NCBI RefSeq assembly: GCF_026745355.1
Contig: NC_079205.1
Span: 41,153,182-41,217,181 of the forward strand
Source of the DNA: Beta vulgaris subsp. vulgaris
Taxonomy: Eukaryota > Streptophyta > Magnoliopsida > Caryophyllales > Amaranthaceae
Length of the DNA stretch: 64,000 nt
Direction: 5' to 3'
This document shows positions 22,555-32,708 of this stretch, in pieces. Each line of letters begins with the position of its first letter. The first letter of the stretch is position 1. The notes below the pieces were generated by a model. The model was not told where the DNA came from and ran no database searches. It saw nothing but the letters and a program-made list of their open reading frames with translations. The position numbers and the translations under genes are program-made.

Positions 22555-23770
22555 TCAAGCAACCAATGAACCAACGGCATGAGAATCATGATGAACTTCA
22601 ACTTTGACCGTTACCCAAAATGGACCGTTCTCACCCATAACTTCATAAGCTCCATATGGAGTAGTCTTCAACACAGAGAAGGGACCCGACCACTTGGACT
22701 TTAACTTTCCGGGGAAAAGCTTTAGTCTTGAGTTGAACAATAAGACTTGTCCCCAACCCGGAATCTCGTTGTTGAATCCGGTGATCGTGCCATTTCTTCG
22801 TTTGCTCTTTGTATAGTCTAGAACTCTCATAAGCACAAAAGAAGTTCTTCCAGCTCTCAGCCTTTCTTTTCGAGCTTCTCCCGCCAAGTGGATCCATGTT
22901 GAGCTCCTTAACTGCCCACCAAGCCTTGTGCTCAGTTCAACCGGCAAATGACATGCTTGCCATACACAAGGCGATAGGGAGTGGTGCCTATGGGTCTTGA
23001 AAGCCGTGCGAAGAGCCCAAAGAGCGTCATCAAGCTTCAAAGACCAATCCTTTCGTGTCCTATTGACCACTCTCTCAAGGAATTCTTAACCTCTCGATTC
23101 GAAACCTCAACTTGGCCTTGTGTTTGGGGGTGATAAGGAAGACCCTTTGTGATTCACCCCGTATTTCTTCAATAGTGCTTCTAATTGCTTTTTGGCGAAG
23201 TGTGAACCGCCATCACTGATCAATACACGGGGCACCCCAAATCGAGGGAAGATGATCTTCTTCAAAGCTTGGTGACTACCTTATGGTCATTGGTGGGAGA
23301 GGCAATGGCTTCCACCCATTTGGTCACGTAGTCGACCGCAACAAGAATATATACATTCCCACAGGAAGGAACGAATGGGCCCATAAAGTCGACTCCCCAG
23401 ACATCAAACGGCTCAACCTCAAGAATGTTCTGTTGAGGCATCTCGTGTCGCTTTGTGATGCCACCACTCCTTGACATCTATCACAAGCCACCACAAATGT
23501 TCGGGCATCCTTTTGCAATGTTGGCCAGAACATACCACATTGGAGCACCTTAGCAACAGTTTTGCTTGCTCCACCGTGTCCTCCACATGCCAAAGTATGG
23601 CAATGATGCAAAACCGAGGCCATCTCATGATTAGGAACACACCTCCTAAACACGCCATCAGCACACTTCTTAAAAAGGAGCGGGTCATCCCAGTAGAACC
23701 TCGAAACTTCTTTAAAGAACCGCTTCCTTTGTTGGGAAGTAAAACCATGAGGTTCAATCCCACAAGCCAA
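22555..23770 (-). pseudogene. Athila integrase, multiply frameshifted
   Basis: The N-terminal zinc region is [13 protein letters not shown] ... VACDRCQ (HHCC pattern). The core begins [11 protein letters not shown] (first Asp) followed by [10 protein letters not shown]. The next part (around 23100-23260) retains a GVPRVLISDGGSHF-like frame with the second Asp, and then is broken. The C-terminal part at 22555-23070 is split over at least two frames (KDWSLKLDDALWALRTAFKT, then SSRLYKEQTKKWHD). No chromodomain is present, as expected for Athila. Confidence 0.82.
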
Positions 23771-23924
23771 ATAATTTGCATAATCAGCGAACCATGGAAC
23801 CTCATTGTTAGAATGGCGAACAAGCTTCTTCTCTCAAATCTCCTCGATAGGAATCTCCTCCAGATTGTCAGAGGGAGGCGAGAAAGATGGTCAGCTACCA
23901 CATTCTCCGTCCCCTTCTTCTCTT

Positions 23925-24260
23925 TCATCTCAAAATCAAACTCCTGAAGAAGCAACACCCACCTAATGAGCCTAGGCTTGCATCCTTCTTACTCATCAAA
24001 TACCGGACCGCAGAATGATCCGTATACACCACCGCCTTATTACATGTCAAGTAGGAACGGAACTTGTCAAAAGCAAATACCACGGCCAACATTTCCTTCT
24101 CCGTAGTTGCATAGTTCCGTTGAGCATCATCCAGAGTCCTACTTGCATAGGCTATCACATGTAGCCTCCCTTCCTTGCGTTGCCCAAGAACAACTCCCAC
24201 TGAAAAGTCACTAGCATCGCACATTAGTTCAAAAGGCAAGCTCCAATCCGGAGCTTGCAC
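23925..24260 (-). pseudogene. Athila RNase H
   Basis: The minus-strand ORF reads PFELMCDASDFSVGVVLGQ (catalytic Asp), NYATTEKEMLAVVFAFDKFRSYL (Glu) and [19 protein letters not shown] (Asp-His), then shifts frame. The next frame (from 23958) continues [27 protein letters not shown], the conserved RNase H tail. Confidence 0.86.
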
Positions 24261-24324
24261 AATGGGGGCAGAAGTAAGGGCTTTCTTAAGAGTTTCAAAA
24301 GCCTTAGTACAAGACTCATCAAAC

Positions 24325-25544
24325 TCAAAACAACATCTTCTGAAGTAGATTCGTCAATGGTTTGGCTATTTGAGAGAAATCCTTGATGAAACGTCGGTAA
24401 AAACCAGCATGTCCAAGGAAAGCGCGAACTCCCGTCACCGAGTTCGGTGGCGGAAGCTTCTCAATAACCGAAACCTTTGCCGGATCTACTTCAATACCCT
24501 TTTTCGACACTTTATGCCCAAGTACAATGCCTTCCTCGACCATAAAGTGACACTTCTCCCAATTCAGTACAAGGTTCGTCTCTTGACACCTTTTTAACAC
24601 ACATTCAAGATTAACCAGACATGTGTCAAAAGACGAACCACACACACTAAAGTCGTCCATGAGACTTCAATGGAATCTTCTAGCATGTCAGAGAAGATTG
24701 CTGTCATACACCTCTGAAAAGTGGATGGGGCATTACACAAACCAAAGGGCATCCTTCGATATGCAAATGTCCCATACGGACAAGTAAAGGTGGTTTTCTC
24801 TTGGTCATCCGGATGAATGGGGATTTGAAAGAATCCGGAATAACCATCGAGAAAACAGAAGTGTGAATGACGAGCAAGCCTCTCCAACATTTGGTCAATG
24901 AAGGGAAGGGGGAAATGATCTTTCCGGGTGGATTTGTTCAGTTTTCTGTAATCAATACAGACTCTCCACCCAGTGACAGTCCTAGTTGAGATTGTTTCTC
25001 CTTTCTCATTCTCAACTATAGTCATGCCTCCTTTTTTTGGAACCACGTGAATCGGGCTCACCCACTTGCTATCTGAGATAGCATAGATGATTCCCGCGTC
25101 ACGTAGTTTCAAGATCTCCTTTTTCACAACCTCTTTGAGGTTGGGATTGAGCCTTCTCTGATGCTCGATGGAGGAGGCATTACTATCGATGAGATGGATA
25201 CGATGCATAGCAAGAGAAGGGCTTATCCCCTTAAGGTCATCAATCGAATACCCAATGACATCTTTATATTTTTGCAAAATTCCAATCAGTTTTGATATAG
25301 AAATGTCATCAAGACTCGAATTGACAATAACAGGATAAGTACATGCATCATCAAGAAAAACATATCTAAGAGAGGAGGGAAGGGGTTTGAACTCTACCTT
25401 GGGAGGAGGCTTAGAACACTCCTCTTTATCAGTGGATGATGTAGCTAGAACCTCAAACGCCTCATCTTGCGTTTCCTCTTCCATGTCCAAGCTAAGGGGT
25501 CGGTAAGTCAGCATACAAATCGTCCCAGAATCATCCACACTCAT
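24325..25544 (-). pseudogene. Athila reverse transcriptase in two frames
   Basis: The first frame (25544-24594) contains the RT fingers and palm: RDAGIIYAISDSKWVSPIHV, WRVCIDYRKLN, HFCFLDGYSGFFQIPI and TFAYRRMPFGLCNAP. A single frame change at about 24660 falls exactly before the active site, which is read in the next frame (24660-24325) as MDDFSVCGSS with both catalytic Asp present. That frame continues with KCHFMVEEGIVLGHKVS and LGHAGFYRRFIKDFS. The shift is in a short run, so a sequencing error cannot be excluded. Confidence 0.88.
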
Positions 25545-25604
25545 GGGTCCTCTACCTCATCTTCCACTAGGCTTACCCGGCAAATTTCTCCATCATAGGT
25601 CTCT

Positions 25605-26128
25605 TCAGTTCTTAGAGAACTCAAACACCACCCGCTCATTAGCTACCTCAACCGTGATTGTGTCGTTTTTGCAGTTTATCACGGCACCCAAAGTCTTTAG
25701 AGCTTCTCTTCCCAGAATAAGAGGAGTCTCAGGATCTTCCTCCATATCCATCACCACAAAGTCGCATGGTACAAACACATGCCCAACTTGAATCGGTATA
25801 TCCTCCAACTCACCACAAGGGACTCTCACAGTGCGGTCCGCCAATTGAATCGTTTTGCGCGTAGGATGAAGAGGAAATTTAGGTGCTTTGCAATAGAAAG
25901 GGGCATCAAATTGACACTGGCTCCCAGATCGGCCAGTGCACCCTTAGGCTCTAAGTCACCTATCTTCACCGGCAAGGTGAAACTCCCGGGATCTCTTTGC
26001 TTCTTGGGCATAGTTCGTTGCACAAGAGCACTCACTTGGTAAGGTAGGGAGATAAGCTCATCTTCAAGTTTTCGCTTATTGGAGAGGATCTCTTTCAAGA
26101 ACTTAGCATAAGCTGGCATTTGAGACAT
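25605..26128 (-). pseudogene. Athila aspartic protease in two frames
   Basis: The first ORF (26128-25826) reads MSQMPAYAKFLKEILSNKRK ... ALADLGASVNLMPLS, where D-L-G-A-S is the Athila form of the catalytic triad. The second (25844-25605) continues VPCDFVVMDMEEDPETPLILGREAL, the typical PLILGR end of retropepsin. The two overlap in different frames. Confidence 0.82.
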
Positions 26129-26311
26129 AGCCTCAAGGAATGGATGTTGATTTGCAGGCTCTTCATCACATTAGAAATTTAGTGAACTTGTCACTCAACT
26201 TTCTCTCTACCAACCTATGAGGATAGGGAACCGGAGGCACATAGGATTTGGTTGGTGGAGGTGATGGCAATGTGTTTTTGTCACCAACTTGAACATGTGA
26301 CTCATCTTTCC

Positions 26312-28002
26312 TCAACTCCTCTTTCTCAGTTTCCTCAGCTCCATCCTCCTTCTCAACAACCTCAGCTTCTTCATCCTCTCTAACTCCCCATTCGGCATCT
26401 TAGGACCCGCATAACTTGTTCCCGACCTCAAATGAATGGCTTTGGCTTGATGGAGGTTGGGGTTAGGATGGGTTGGCCGGAAGTTGATTTGTGGGGGTGA
26501 GGGATTCTTCTCAGCTACTTGGGCAATTTGGGTTTCAAGCATTTTGTTGTGGGCTTGTAGCTCTTGAAACCTTTGCTCATGGTTTTGGAGAATTTGGTTC
26601 ATGGATTGGAGTTGTTGGAGAATTTGGAGAGAGGTTGGATCGGAAGATGGTGTAGGTTCGGGATTTTGTTTGGGGAAATGGAAGATTGGAGGGAGGTTTT
26701 GGGTTGTTGGTCCTTTGATGTGGAGCTTGGTATGTGTTGGACCCTTGTGAGGAGGAACCACCTTGGTTATAGTTTTGGTTTTGGTTATACCCTTGCGCAA
26801 ACCCTTGGTTGTGAGCTTGGTTGTACCCTTGTTGAGGTTGATTCCATCCTTGTTGAGGTTGGTTGAATCCTTGGGTGTAGTTTTGTTGAGGTTGTCTCCA
26901 ACCTCCTTGTTGATTGTTCCTATACCCTTGTTTCCTTGATATCCATCTCCTCTTGAATTATTGCCGCCACATGCTCCGAATGGGTACCTCCACAATAAGA
27001 AGTATCATGGTTAGTACCACCACAAATATCACAAGAAAAAGAGTTTACCTGTGAAGGAGTAGACGATGCAAGATTGATCTTAGAGCTTCTTTGTCGAGTT
27101 GGTCCATCTTGCTTGAATTTGATCCATGGGGTCAATTTCAAACTTTCCGCTCTTCTTAGGTTGAGCACTCTTCGTCTTCCACCCCATGAGTAGTTCTTGA
27201 TCACTCCTCAATTGTGGACTCAAGTTGTTCTTGCGGGATCTTAGATAGTTGACCTCCCGCTCCAGCATCAAGGTTGGCCCGGATAATCGGATCAAGACCA
27301 TCATAGAAAATCGCATGAGTAGATTCTTGTTGAACTCATGGTGTGGGCATGAACGGATCATCTCCTTGAACCGCTCCCAAGCTTCGGCAAGTGTCTCATC
27401 GTTCTCTTGCTCAAATGAGGAGATCTTCCTCCTTATGTCCGCAGTCTTCCACTCCGGGAAGTATTTCTTCAAGAAGGCCATGTGACTTCTTCCCATGTAG
27501 TGAGGGAATTAGCAGGCAAGCTCTTGAGCCATGACTTTGCTTTTCCGGTAAGAGAGGACCGGAACAAGTGCATCTTGATGTAGTCAGGAGAGACATCATT
27601 AGTGTTATCATGGCACAGATCTCAAGAAACCTGTCGAGATGGTCTAGAGGATCTTCATCTGACCCCCACAAAACTGCTCTGCTTTCACCATCCGAGTATA
27701 CTGAGGGTGAATGCTGAAATTTGTAGTGGTGATGGGAGTCGAATTCCACCTTGAAGAACATAGGAACCCGGATTTCCGAAATCCCTAAACAGTTGTGGAT
27801 TTGCTTCACCCATTTCTGATTCAACTTCACTTGATGTACTTGAGATTGGTGAAGAAGGCTCGGAACCCAAAGTCAATTTCCAAATTCTTCCGAAGCTTTC
27901 GCAAGTACGGTCGATTTCAGATCTAGAGGCAATGTGGGTGAACCGTGAGTTCTTCTTCTCATGTAACACAACAAAGCTAAGCAGAGGATTAGCAAATAAC
28001 AA
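26312..28002 (-). pseudogene. Athila gag, multiply frameshifted
   Basis: Capsid pieces in order are: SDEDPLDHLDRFLEIC (27830-27411 frame), then FLKKYFPEWKTADIRRKISS and LAEAWERFKEMIRSCPHH (27496-27080 frame). A cysteine motif follows, CDICGGTNHDTSYC (CX2CX4HX4C, 27204-26920 frame), then an Asn/Gln/Pro-rich tail (26995-26312). At least three frame changes separate these parts. Gag assembles the particle and the zinc knuckle binds RNA. Confidence 0.82.
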
Positions 28003-28080
28003 CCACAGTTAAAAAGAAAATAAAAGAAAAATCAATTAAGCAAACTAAACTAAAATATACTTCAATCAATAGCACAATTT

Positions 28081-28097
28081 CCCCGGCAACGGCGCCA
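28081..28097 (-). other. Primer-binding site for tRNA-Asp
   Basis: The minus strand reads TGGCGCCGTTGCCGGGG, which I recall as the exact complement of the plant tRNA-Asp 3' end including CCA. It lies 3 bp from the LTR at 28101. Asp priming is typical of Athila. Confidence 0.93.
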
Positions 28098-28100
28098 TTT

Positions 28101-29851
28101 TGATAAGAGGTTTTTAGTGTGTCGTTAAGGCACTAAGAACCGCTTTCCAAACAATATTTATAAGTCCTAACAAGCAATTACTAAGAGAATAGTAAGGGCA
28201 AGTCAAGGGTCGATCCACAGGGAAAATGGGATTGATTAAAGTCTATCAAGTCAGACTACCTAATTGAAAGGTATTTGGGGTTTGAAAGATGTTTGGTAAC
28301 AATTAAGACTAACTAACAACTAGAACAAGCAAATACTCAGAGTTTAAATATCAAATAAAAGACACTAGAGTTAAGGTTACTAGTATGAATAAGAACGGAT
28401 GATGATTGTTAATGCGATTGTAAGCAACAAAGACGATTATGCAAGGTTTAGTTTCCTCTAAATTACTTGAGTCCTCTCTCGAATGGTCCTCAAGAGTAAT
28501 CACTTAATCAATCAACTAAATCCTCTCTCGAATGGTCTTTAGTTAATTGATTAAGAGATTCAATAAGTTTGGAAAACCCCTAATGAAGGATCCCCTTAAT
28601 TTCCATCCAATATCTTGGTATGAAATTAAGTTGATTCTTGGGGATGATAAAAGAGTTCAAAATCCGATTTAAGAACTTTGAAATCAAAATACCAAAGTAT
28701 AAATGTGATCAATATCTATCCTAAGGTCTCAAAACACCAAGATCAATGCATAAACTTCTCCATACATCACAATCACATCAACACATATTTAAAACCCTAA
28801 TTCATACTTTCACCCTAACCCTAGATATGAAACTACTCACTAATCATGGAGTTTAAAGCAATTAAACATAAATCTATGACTAATCTAAGGTTAAACATGA
28901 TTAAGAATGATTAAACTAATGAAATCGCAATTATAAACTAAGAGAATAACTATAAATAATATAACATAAACAAACACCAAAGAATGAAATAAAAACTAAA
29001 ATTTGAATTGAATTGAATGAAAAGTACCTTGAATGTAACGAATCACACAAACTATGATCCTAATCTCAATTACCAATGAAAACTCAAGTGTTTTCTCTCT
29101 AATACAAAACCCTAAATATTGTGTGAAAATAGAATAAACGTAAGTCTACAAACTAAAAAGAGGGTTTAATGATGAAATTCGTTTCGGAACGCATGGTGCG
29201 GGCGCACCATAAGGAGGTGCGGGCGCACCATAAGGAGGTGCGGGCGCACCAGACCTCAGGTGCGGACGCACCTGAGTCTTCTGCCTCAAGGTGGAAATCC
29301 CCCGTCAAAAGGTGCGGGCGCACAAATGGGCAGGTGCGGGCGCACCACATGTAAGGTACGGGCGCACCTAAGTTTCTGCCTCAGCCTGGAATTATCCCTC
29401 AAAATGTGCGGGCGCACATGTAGTTGGTGCGGGCGCACCAGACTCAGGTGCGGGCGCACCTTGTGCTTGGTGCGGGCGCACCAATGTCGTCTGTTTTGTG
29501 CTCCAGAATTGGTCGATGGTGCGGGCGCACCAGTAGCTTGTGCGGGCGCACCAAGCGCACCTTAGGCTACCTCTTAGCCTCTAGCTCGTTCCCTTATGCC
29601 ATGCCTCGCATTTCCCGGCCCCGAAAAGGGTATTACCTGCAATAGAAACACGAACAAACATGGTGAAAGCATATGTGCTAGAAATTCGATCAAAATAGAT
29701 CGAAAATCTAGCAAAATGTCACTATGATCAAGTATGATCAAGTGAATGAAATAGAAGGGAAAAGTGAGGAGAAAGAAGGAAGAAAAGGAGAAAAAGGGAG
29801 CTAAAATAAGCCAAAAGAAAGTAATAAAGTGCGTTAGAAACGCACTTATCA
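28101..29851 (-). repeat. Athila 5' LTR (right copy)
   Basis: A 1751-bp LTR partnering 16029-17828. It lacks one palindrome unit and carries many one- or two-base deletions relative to the left copy (for example around 28925-29050 and 29150-29180). The terminal palindrome AAGTGCG...CGCACTT is retained at 29828-29848. Confidence 0.93.
29195..29552. repeat. Array of 13 CpG-rich palindromes in the 5' LTR
   Basis: This is the same array as at 17152 with one unit fewer. One copy reads GGTGCGGACGCACC and one GGTACGGGCGCACC. Spacer sequences match those of the other LTR. Confidence 0.95.
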
Positions 29852-30014
29852 ATATCTTAATATTGTAATAGCTTATAGGAATCCTTTATATACTTATCTC
29901 TCAAAAATTCATAGATATTATTTAGAAATCAGATTAAAAGTATTACCCATAGTTTAGTCATATTATTAAGCTAATTAAGTTATAAGTTTAGAATTTAATA
30001 GTTGCACTTATCTA

Positions 30015-30330
30015 CTCCCTCCATTTCCTAAAGATCTTCCCTCTTTCCGTTTAAGGGTGTTTCCAAAAGATCTTCCCTCTTTTGCTTTATTCCTTATTTG
30101 GCAAAACAAATTTCCCTATTTACCCTCTCATGTCACTATCATATGGTCCACCATTACATTATTAATTCAATTTTGCTCCCTTTCTCTCTCCTACTTTAAC
30201 CCCTTTTTATTTGTTTATTATTTTACCCCTTTCTCTCTCCTACTTTACTCACACCATGCCCCACACAACTTGATTTTCCTTGGTATCTGTAGGAACAGTA
30301 AGTGGGAAGATCTTTAGGAAACGGAGGGAG
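30015..30330. mobile_element. Stowaway MITE, 316 bp
   Basis: Long TIRs CTCCCTCCATTTCCTAAAG and (reverse complement of the right end) CTCCCTCCGTTTCCTAAAG, with TA at 30013-30014 and 30331-30332. It has no coding of its own; a small plus ORF (30057-30317) is incidental. It lies in the distal part of the right Tekay LTR. Confidence 0.93.
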
Positions 30331-31660
30331 TAGTTCATAATACTTAATTAAAACATGTTATAACTTAAAGTGAAGCTTGACAACATAAGTTTTATTACAT
30401 TCTAACTATAAATATTTACTTAATTGGCAATCTAAATTCTATATGTGATTTTATTAAACCAATTTTAAATATGCACTAGTATCAATGTTACATAAAATTA
30501 TGTCACGGACACTCAAATTTAGGAATATAATGAAGTTTAATAGCTAAATAATTTAAACCTATAAGTCACGAGTCATGGATTATAACTTCAAATTTTAATC
30601 CTAAAACTTACTAAATCAAAGAAATAAGGAAAGACCAATAGTGGTCTTCCTCAACCTCACGTTAAGGATGGAGAAGAAAGGAGTTGTTGGCTGGTTCACT
30701 GTGGAGGAGGGTCAACAGTGGTGACATTGTTTTGCGGTGACAGAGGGCGACAATGAAGCGGCGGGGCAAAAAGGGTGTTGGTACGGTGGTGCAGAAATCG
30801 AAGAGAGAGAAAGAGAGATTGGGTGAGAGGGAGGCTCGAAGGGGAAAGAAAAGACGCGAGTGGGGAGAGAAATGGTGGGTGTTGGTGGCGCGGCTGGGTG
30901 TGGGCTCGCCAAGGGTGGTTGGAAAGTGGGGTGGTGGTTGCTTGGTGGCCGAACCAAAAGAAGAAAACAGAGAATGAAGTTAAAGATTGAAATTTTTGTT
31001 TTCAAATTGATTTTACTTTATGAATTTTTGTTGTTGATTTTGTGATGAAAATTTCGAATTCAACTCCCCTATTTATAGAGGAATTGCTATCCCAAAAGAT
31101 GTATTTTGAGAATTAAAAAATCAAAACCATGTGTATCGATGGATTTTCAAGAAAACAAGAAGCTCAACCAACTGTTTTTGAGTGAATTTCAATAGGTTTA
31201 ATGAGTTTGTGAAATTAAAAGTATAATTAGAAAATGTTTGCTGGTTTTGTAAAACAAGGGAAGATGAAGAAATCCATGGCTTGGGAGTTTTGGTCTTGCA
31301 CGCCATTGACAAAGGAGAAGATAGTTTTCCTGTTTTTCTTTCATTTTTGTATACTAAGATTTGGTTAAAGTTGGGCTCATTTTATGATTTTGAGTTTCTT
31401 TTGTTGGTTTGGGCTCATGGAATCAGACAAAGGGGCCATTAGAATTTAGTTGTTAACATTGAGTCTTACACCCAAATTTCTTGCAAAGTTGACAACAAGA
31501 TTTTGGTAATTTAATTTATAGACTTCATTAACCATAAATTATTAAACAAAACACTTAAAATTAACTTAGTGATTTTTAATTACTAAATTTGGGATCGCTT
31601 TTAGTTTAATAATTAAGATTACTTATTAATTAAATAATATTAAAACTTGGGGATATTACA

Positions 31661-31882
31661 TTTTCAAAGATATTGAACTCAACAGGGTTTCCTGTATGTT
31701 AGAGTTCCCGCTTTGATACCAATTGTTGTATAATATGAGCATTATAAGAGAGGGGTCAATTATAGCGAGAGAATAAGCGTAACTTTTTGGGGAATTAAAA
31801 GCTAGCTAGGGAACACAAGAGATTTTAGTGAGGAAAAACTTCCTAGACCCAATTAGGAAGAAACAACCTCGACCATAAGGGT
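31661..31882 (-). mobile_element. SIRE 5' fragment: LTR end, primer site and leader
   Basis: The minus strand reads LTR end ...TATACAACA (31882 down to 31724), then PBS TGGTATCAAAG (31711-31721), then a leader like that at 58880-58935 (CAGGAAACCCTGTT-like). It is cut off at 31661 by the Tekay LTR end and at 31882 by the next segment. Confidence 0.75.
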
Positions 31883-31990
31883 TCAATTTTTGTTTGATAT
31901 TAGAACTGGAGAAAAATCACTTGAGGTAGAAGCACTTATGGCTGAAGTGTCTTTTTCCAAATACTCTTTAGTTTTTATATCCAATCTTAC

Positions 31991-32125
31991 TTGCTGACTT
32001 AAGCTGAGAAATCACATCAAACATTGTTTCTGTTAGACCATGTGGTTTATTCTCCATCCCTTCATTTTTTTCCCGATGAAAAGAGACTTTATTGCGCAAA
32101 CTTTGCTCCATATAATCTAAATTTC
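31991..32125 (-). pseudogene. Captured internal exon, unidentified gene
   Basis: A 135-nt open segment lies between a strong acceptor (CATGCCATCCAG) and strong donor (CAGCAA/GTAAGATT) on the minus strand. It is symmetric in phase (phase 1 to phase 1). It encodes NLDYMEQSLRNKVSFHREK followed by an acidic/polar helix ending MFDVISQLKSA. I did not recognise the family. Confidence 0.5.
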
Positions 32126-32352
32126 CTGGATGGCATGTGGGATGTTGAGGGGGGGGGGGGGGGGGGGTTGTGTAATGCAATGCGTTGTGAAGGGGGATAT
32201 GCAATGCAAGAGGGGGTTAGGAAGGGCATGTGGAAGGTGTGTACAGGGGGGTCCAATGCGTGGGTAGGTGCGTGCTGCTGGTTTTTTTTGGGGTATCCTG
32301 TAAAATCATGTGTAGGTTTATGGAATTAGGTTCAATATTGGAACCTTGTAGA

Positions 32353-32478
32353 ACCCCCAAGGCCGACAAGGCAACCATTTTAATTGATGGTGTTCGAATG
32401 ATGACTTAATTAAGGAGTGAAGCCTAAAAGTTGAAGGACTCAAATTCGAGTTTACAGGAAAAGATCAAGGAATTGAAG
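32353..32478 (+). pseudogene. Captured exon of a bHLH subgroup IVc (ILR3-like) transcription factor
   Basis: The plus strand reads PKADKATILIDGVRMMT, stop, LRSEA, stop, KLKDSNSSLQEKIKELK, then a canonical donor GTATGT at 32479. The order ADKA-TIL-DAVR-LR-EA-LK-...-L-E-I-ELK is the second helix of the HLH followed by the leucine zipper of ILR3/bHLH104/bHLH115-type factors. The two stops are TAA at 32407-32409 and 32425-32427, each one C-to-T change from CAA (Gln), which those proteins have or tolerate there. It is therefore a dead, probably transposon-carried, gene fragment. Confidence 0.75.
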
Positions 32479-32708
32479 GTATGTATACTTTACCATGTCT
32501 AGCTAGATACTAGAGAACTTCCCTTGCAGCAGTTAATAGATTAATTGTTGCGGTTTTGACCCAAAACTGCAACGGTAAATGATTAATTGTTGCAGTTTAG
32601 GACCGGATCAGTAAATATATGGGATCTGCTGCGAGCCCACCTGATACGGACCAAAACCGCATCAGTAAGCCCGATTTTGACCGTATCATATGTGATTTTT
32701 CCCACTAT

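Larger units (their letters stand above)
16029..29851 (-). mobile_element. Athila-type Ty3/gypsy retrotransposon, 13.8 kb
   Basis: It has two LTRs (16029-17828 and 28101-29851), both TGATAAGAGG...CTTATCA, and a near-matching 5-bp target duplication (AAATC at 16024-16028, ATATC at 29852-29856). The primer-binding site matches tRNA-Asp, as in Athila. Order on the minus strand is gag, protease, RT, RNase H, integrase, then an extra ORF. Gag-pol carries many frameshifts, while the extra ORF is open for 338 codons. It lies in the right Tekay LTR, so it is younger than that element. Confidence 0.93.
14676..31660 (-). repeat. Tekay-type LTR (5' LTR), interrupted by Athila and two MITEs
   Basis: The LTR starts TGTAATGCCCCG next to the primer-binding site and ends GGGGATATTACA at 31660. 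After removing Athila (16029-29851, plus one duplicated 5-bp site) and the Stowaway elements, about 2.6 kb remains. The minus strand has a CTATAAATAGG box near 31075 followed by a leader (30650-31060, G-rich on plus). ORFs at 30712-31045 are leader sequence. The termini match those expected of the left LTR but the body does not. Confidence 0.75.
31883..32708. mobile_element. CACTA-like transposon remnant carrying gene fragments
   Basis: The right end, reverse-complemented, reads CAATAGTGGGAAAAATC, one base from a CACTAGTGGGAAAAA-type CACTA terminus. Sub-terminal short repeats follow (GATACGGTC, GCGGTTTTGG, TTGCGGTTTTGAC in both orientations), as is usual for CACTA elements. The left end was not found. 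Inside are two exon-like pieces on opposite strands and an 18-20 bp G run at 32150. Confidence 0.55.

Noticed and set aside
30712..31045. Overlapping ORFs of 60-97 codons
   Set aside because: Biased leader region of the right Tekay LTR; several frames open at once.
32149..32168. Poly-G run as a regulatory G-quadruplex
   Set aside because: A single homopolymer run, likely polymerase or assembly slippage.
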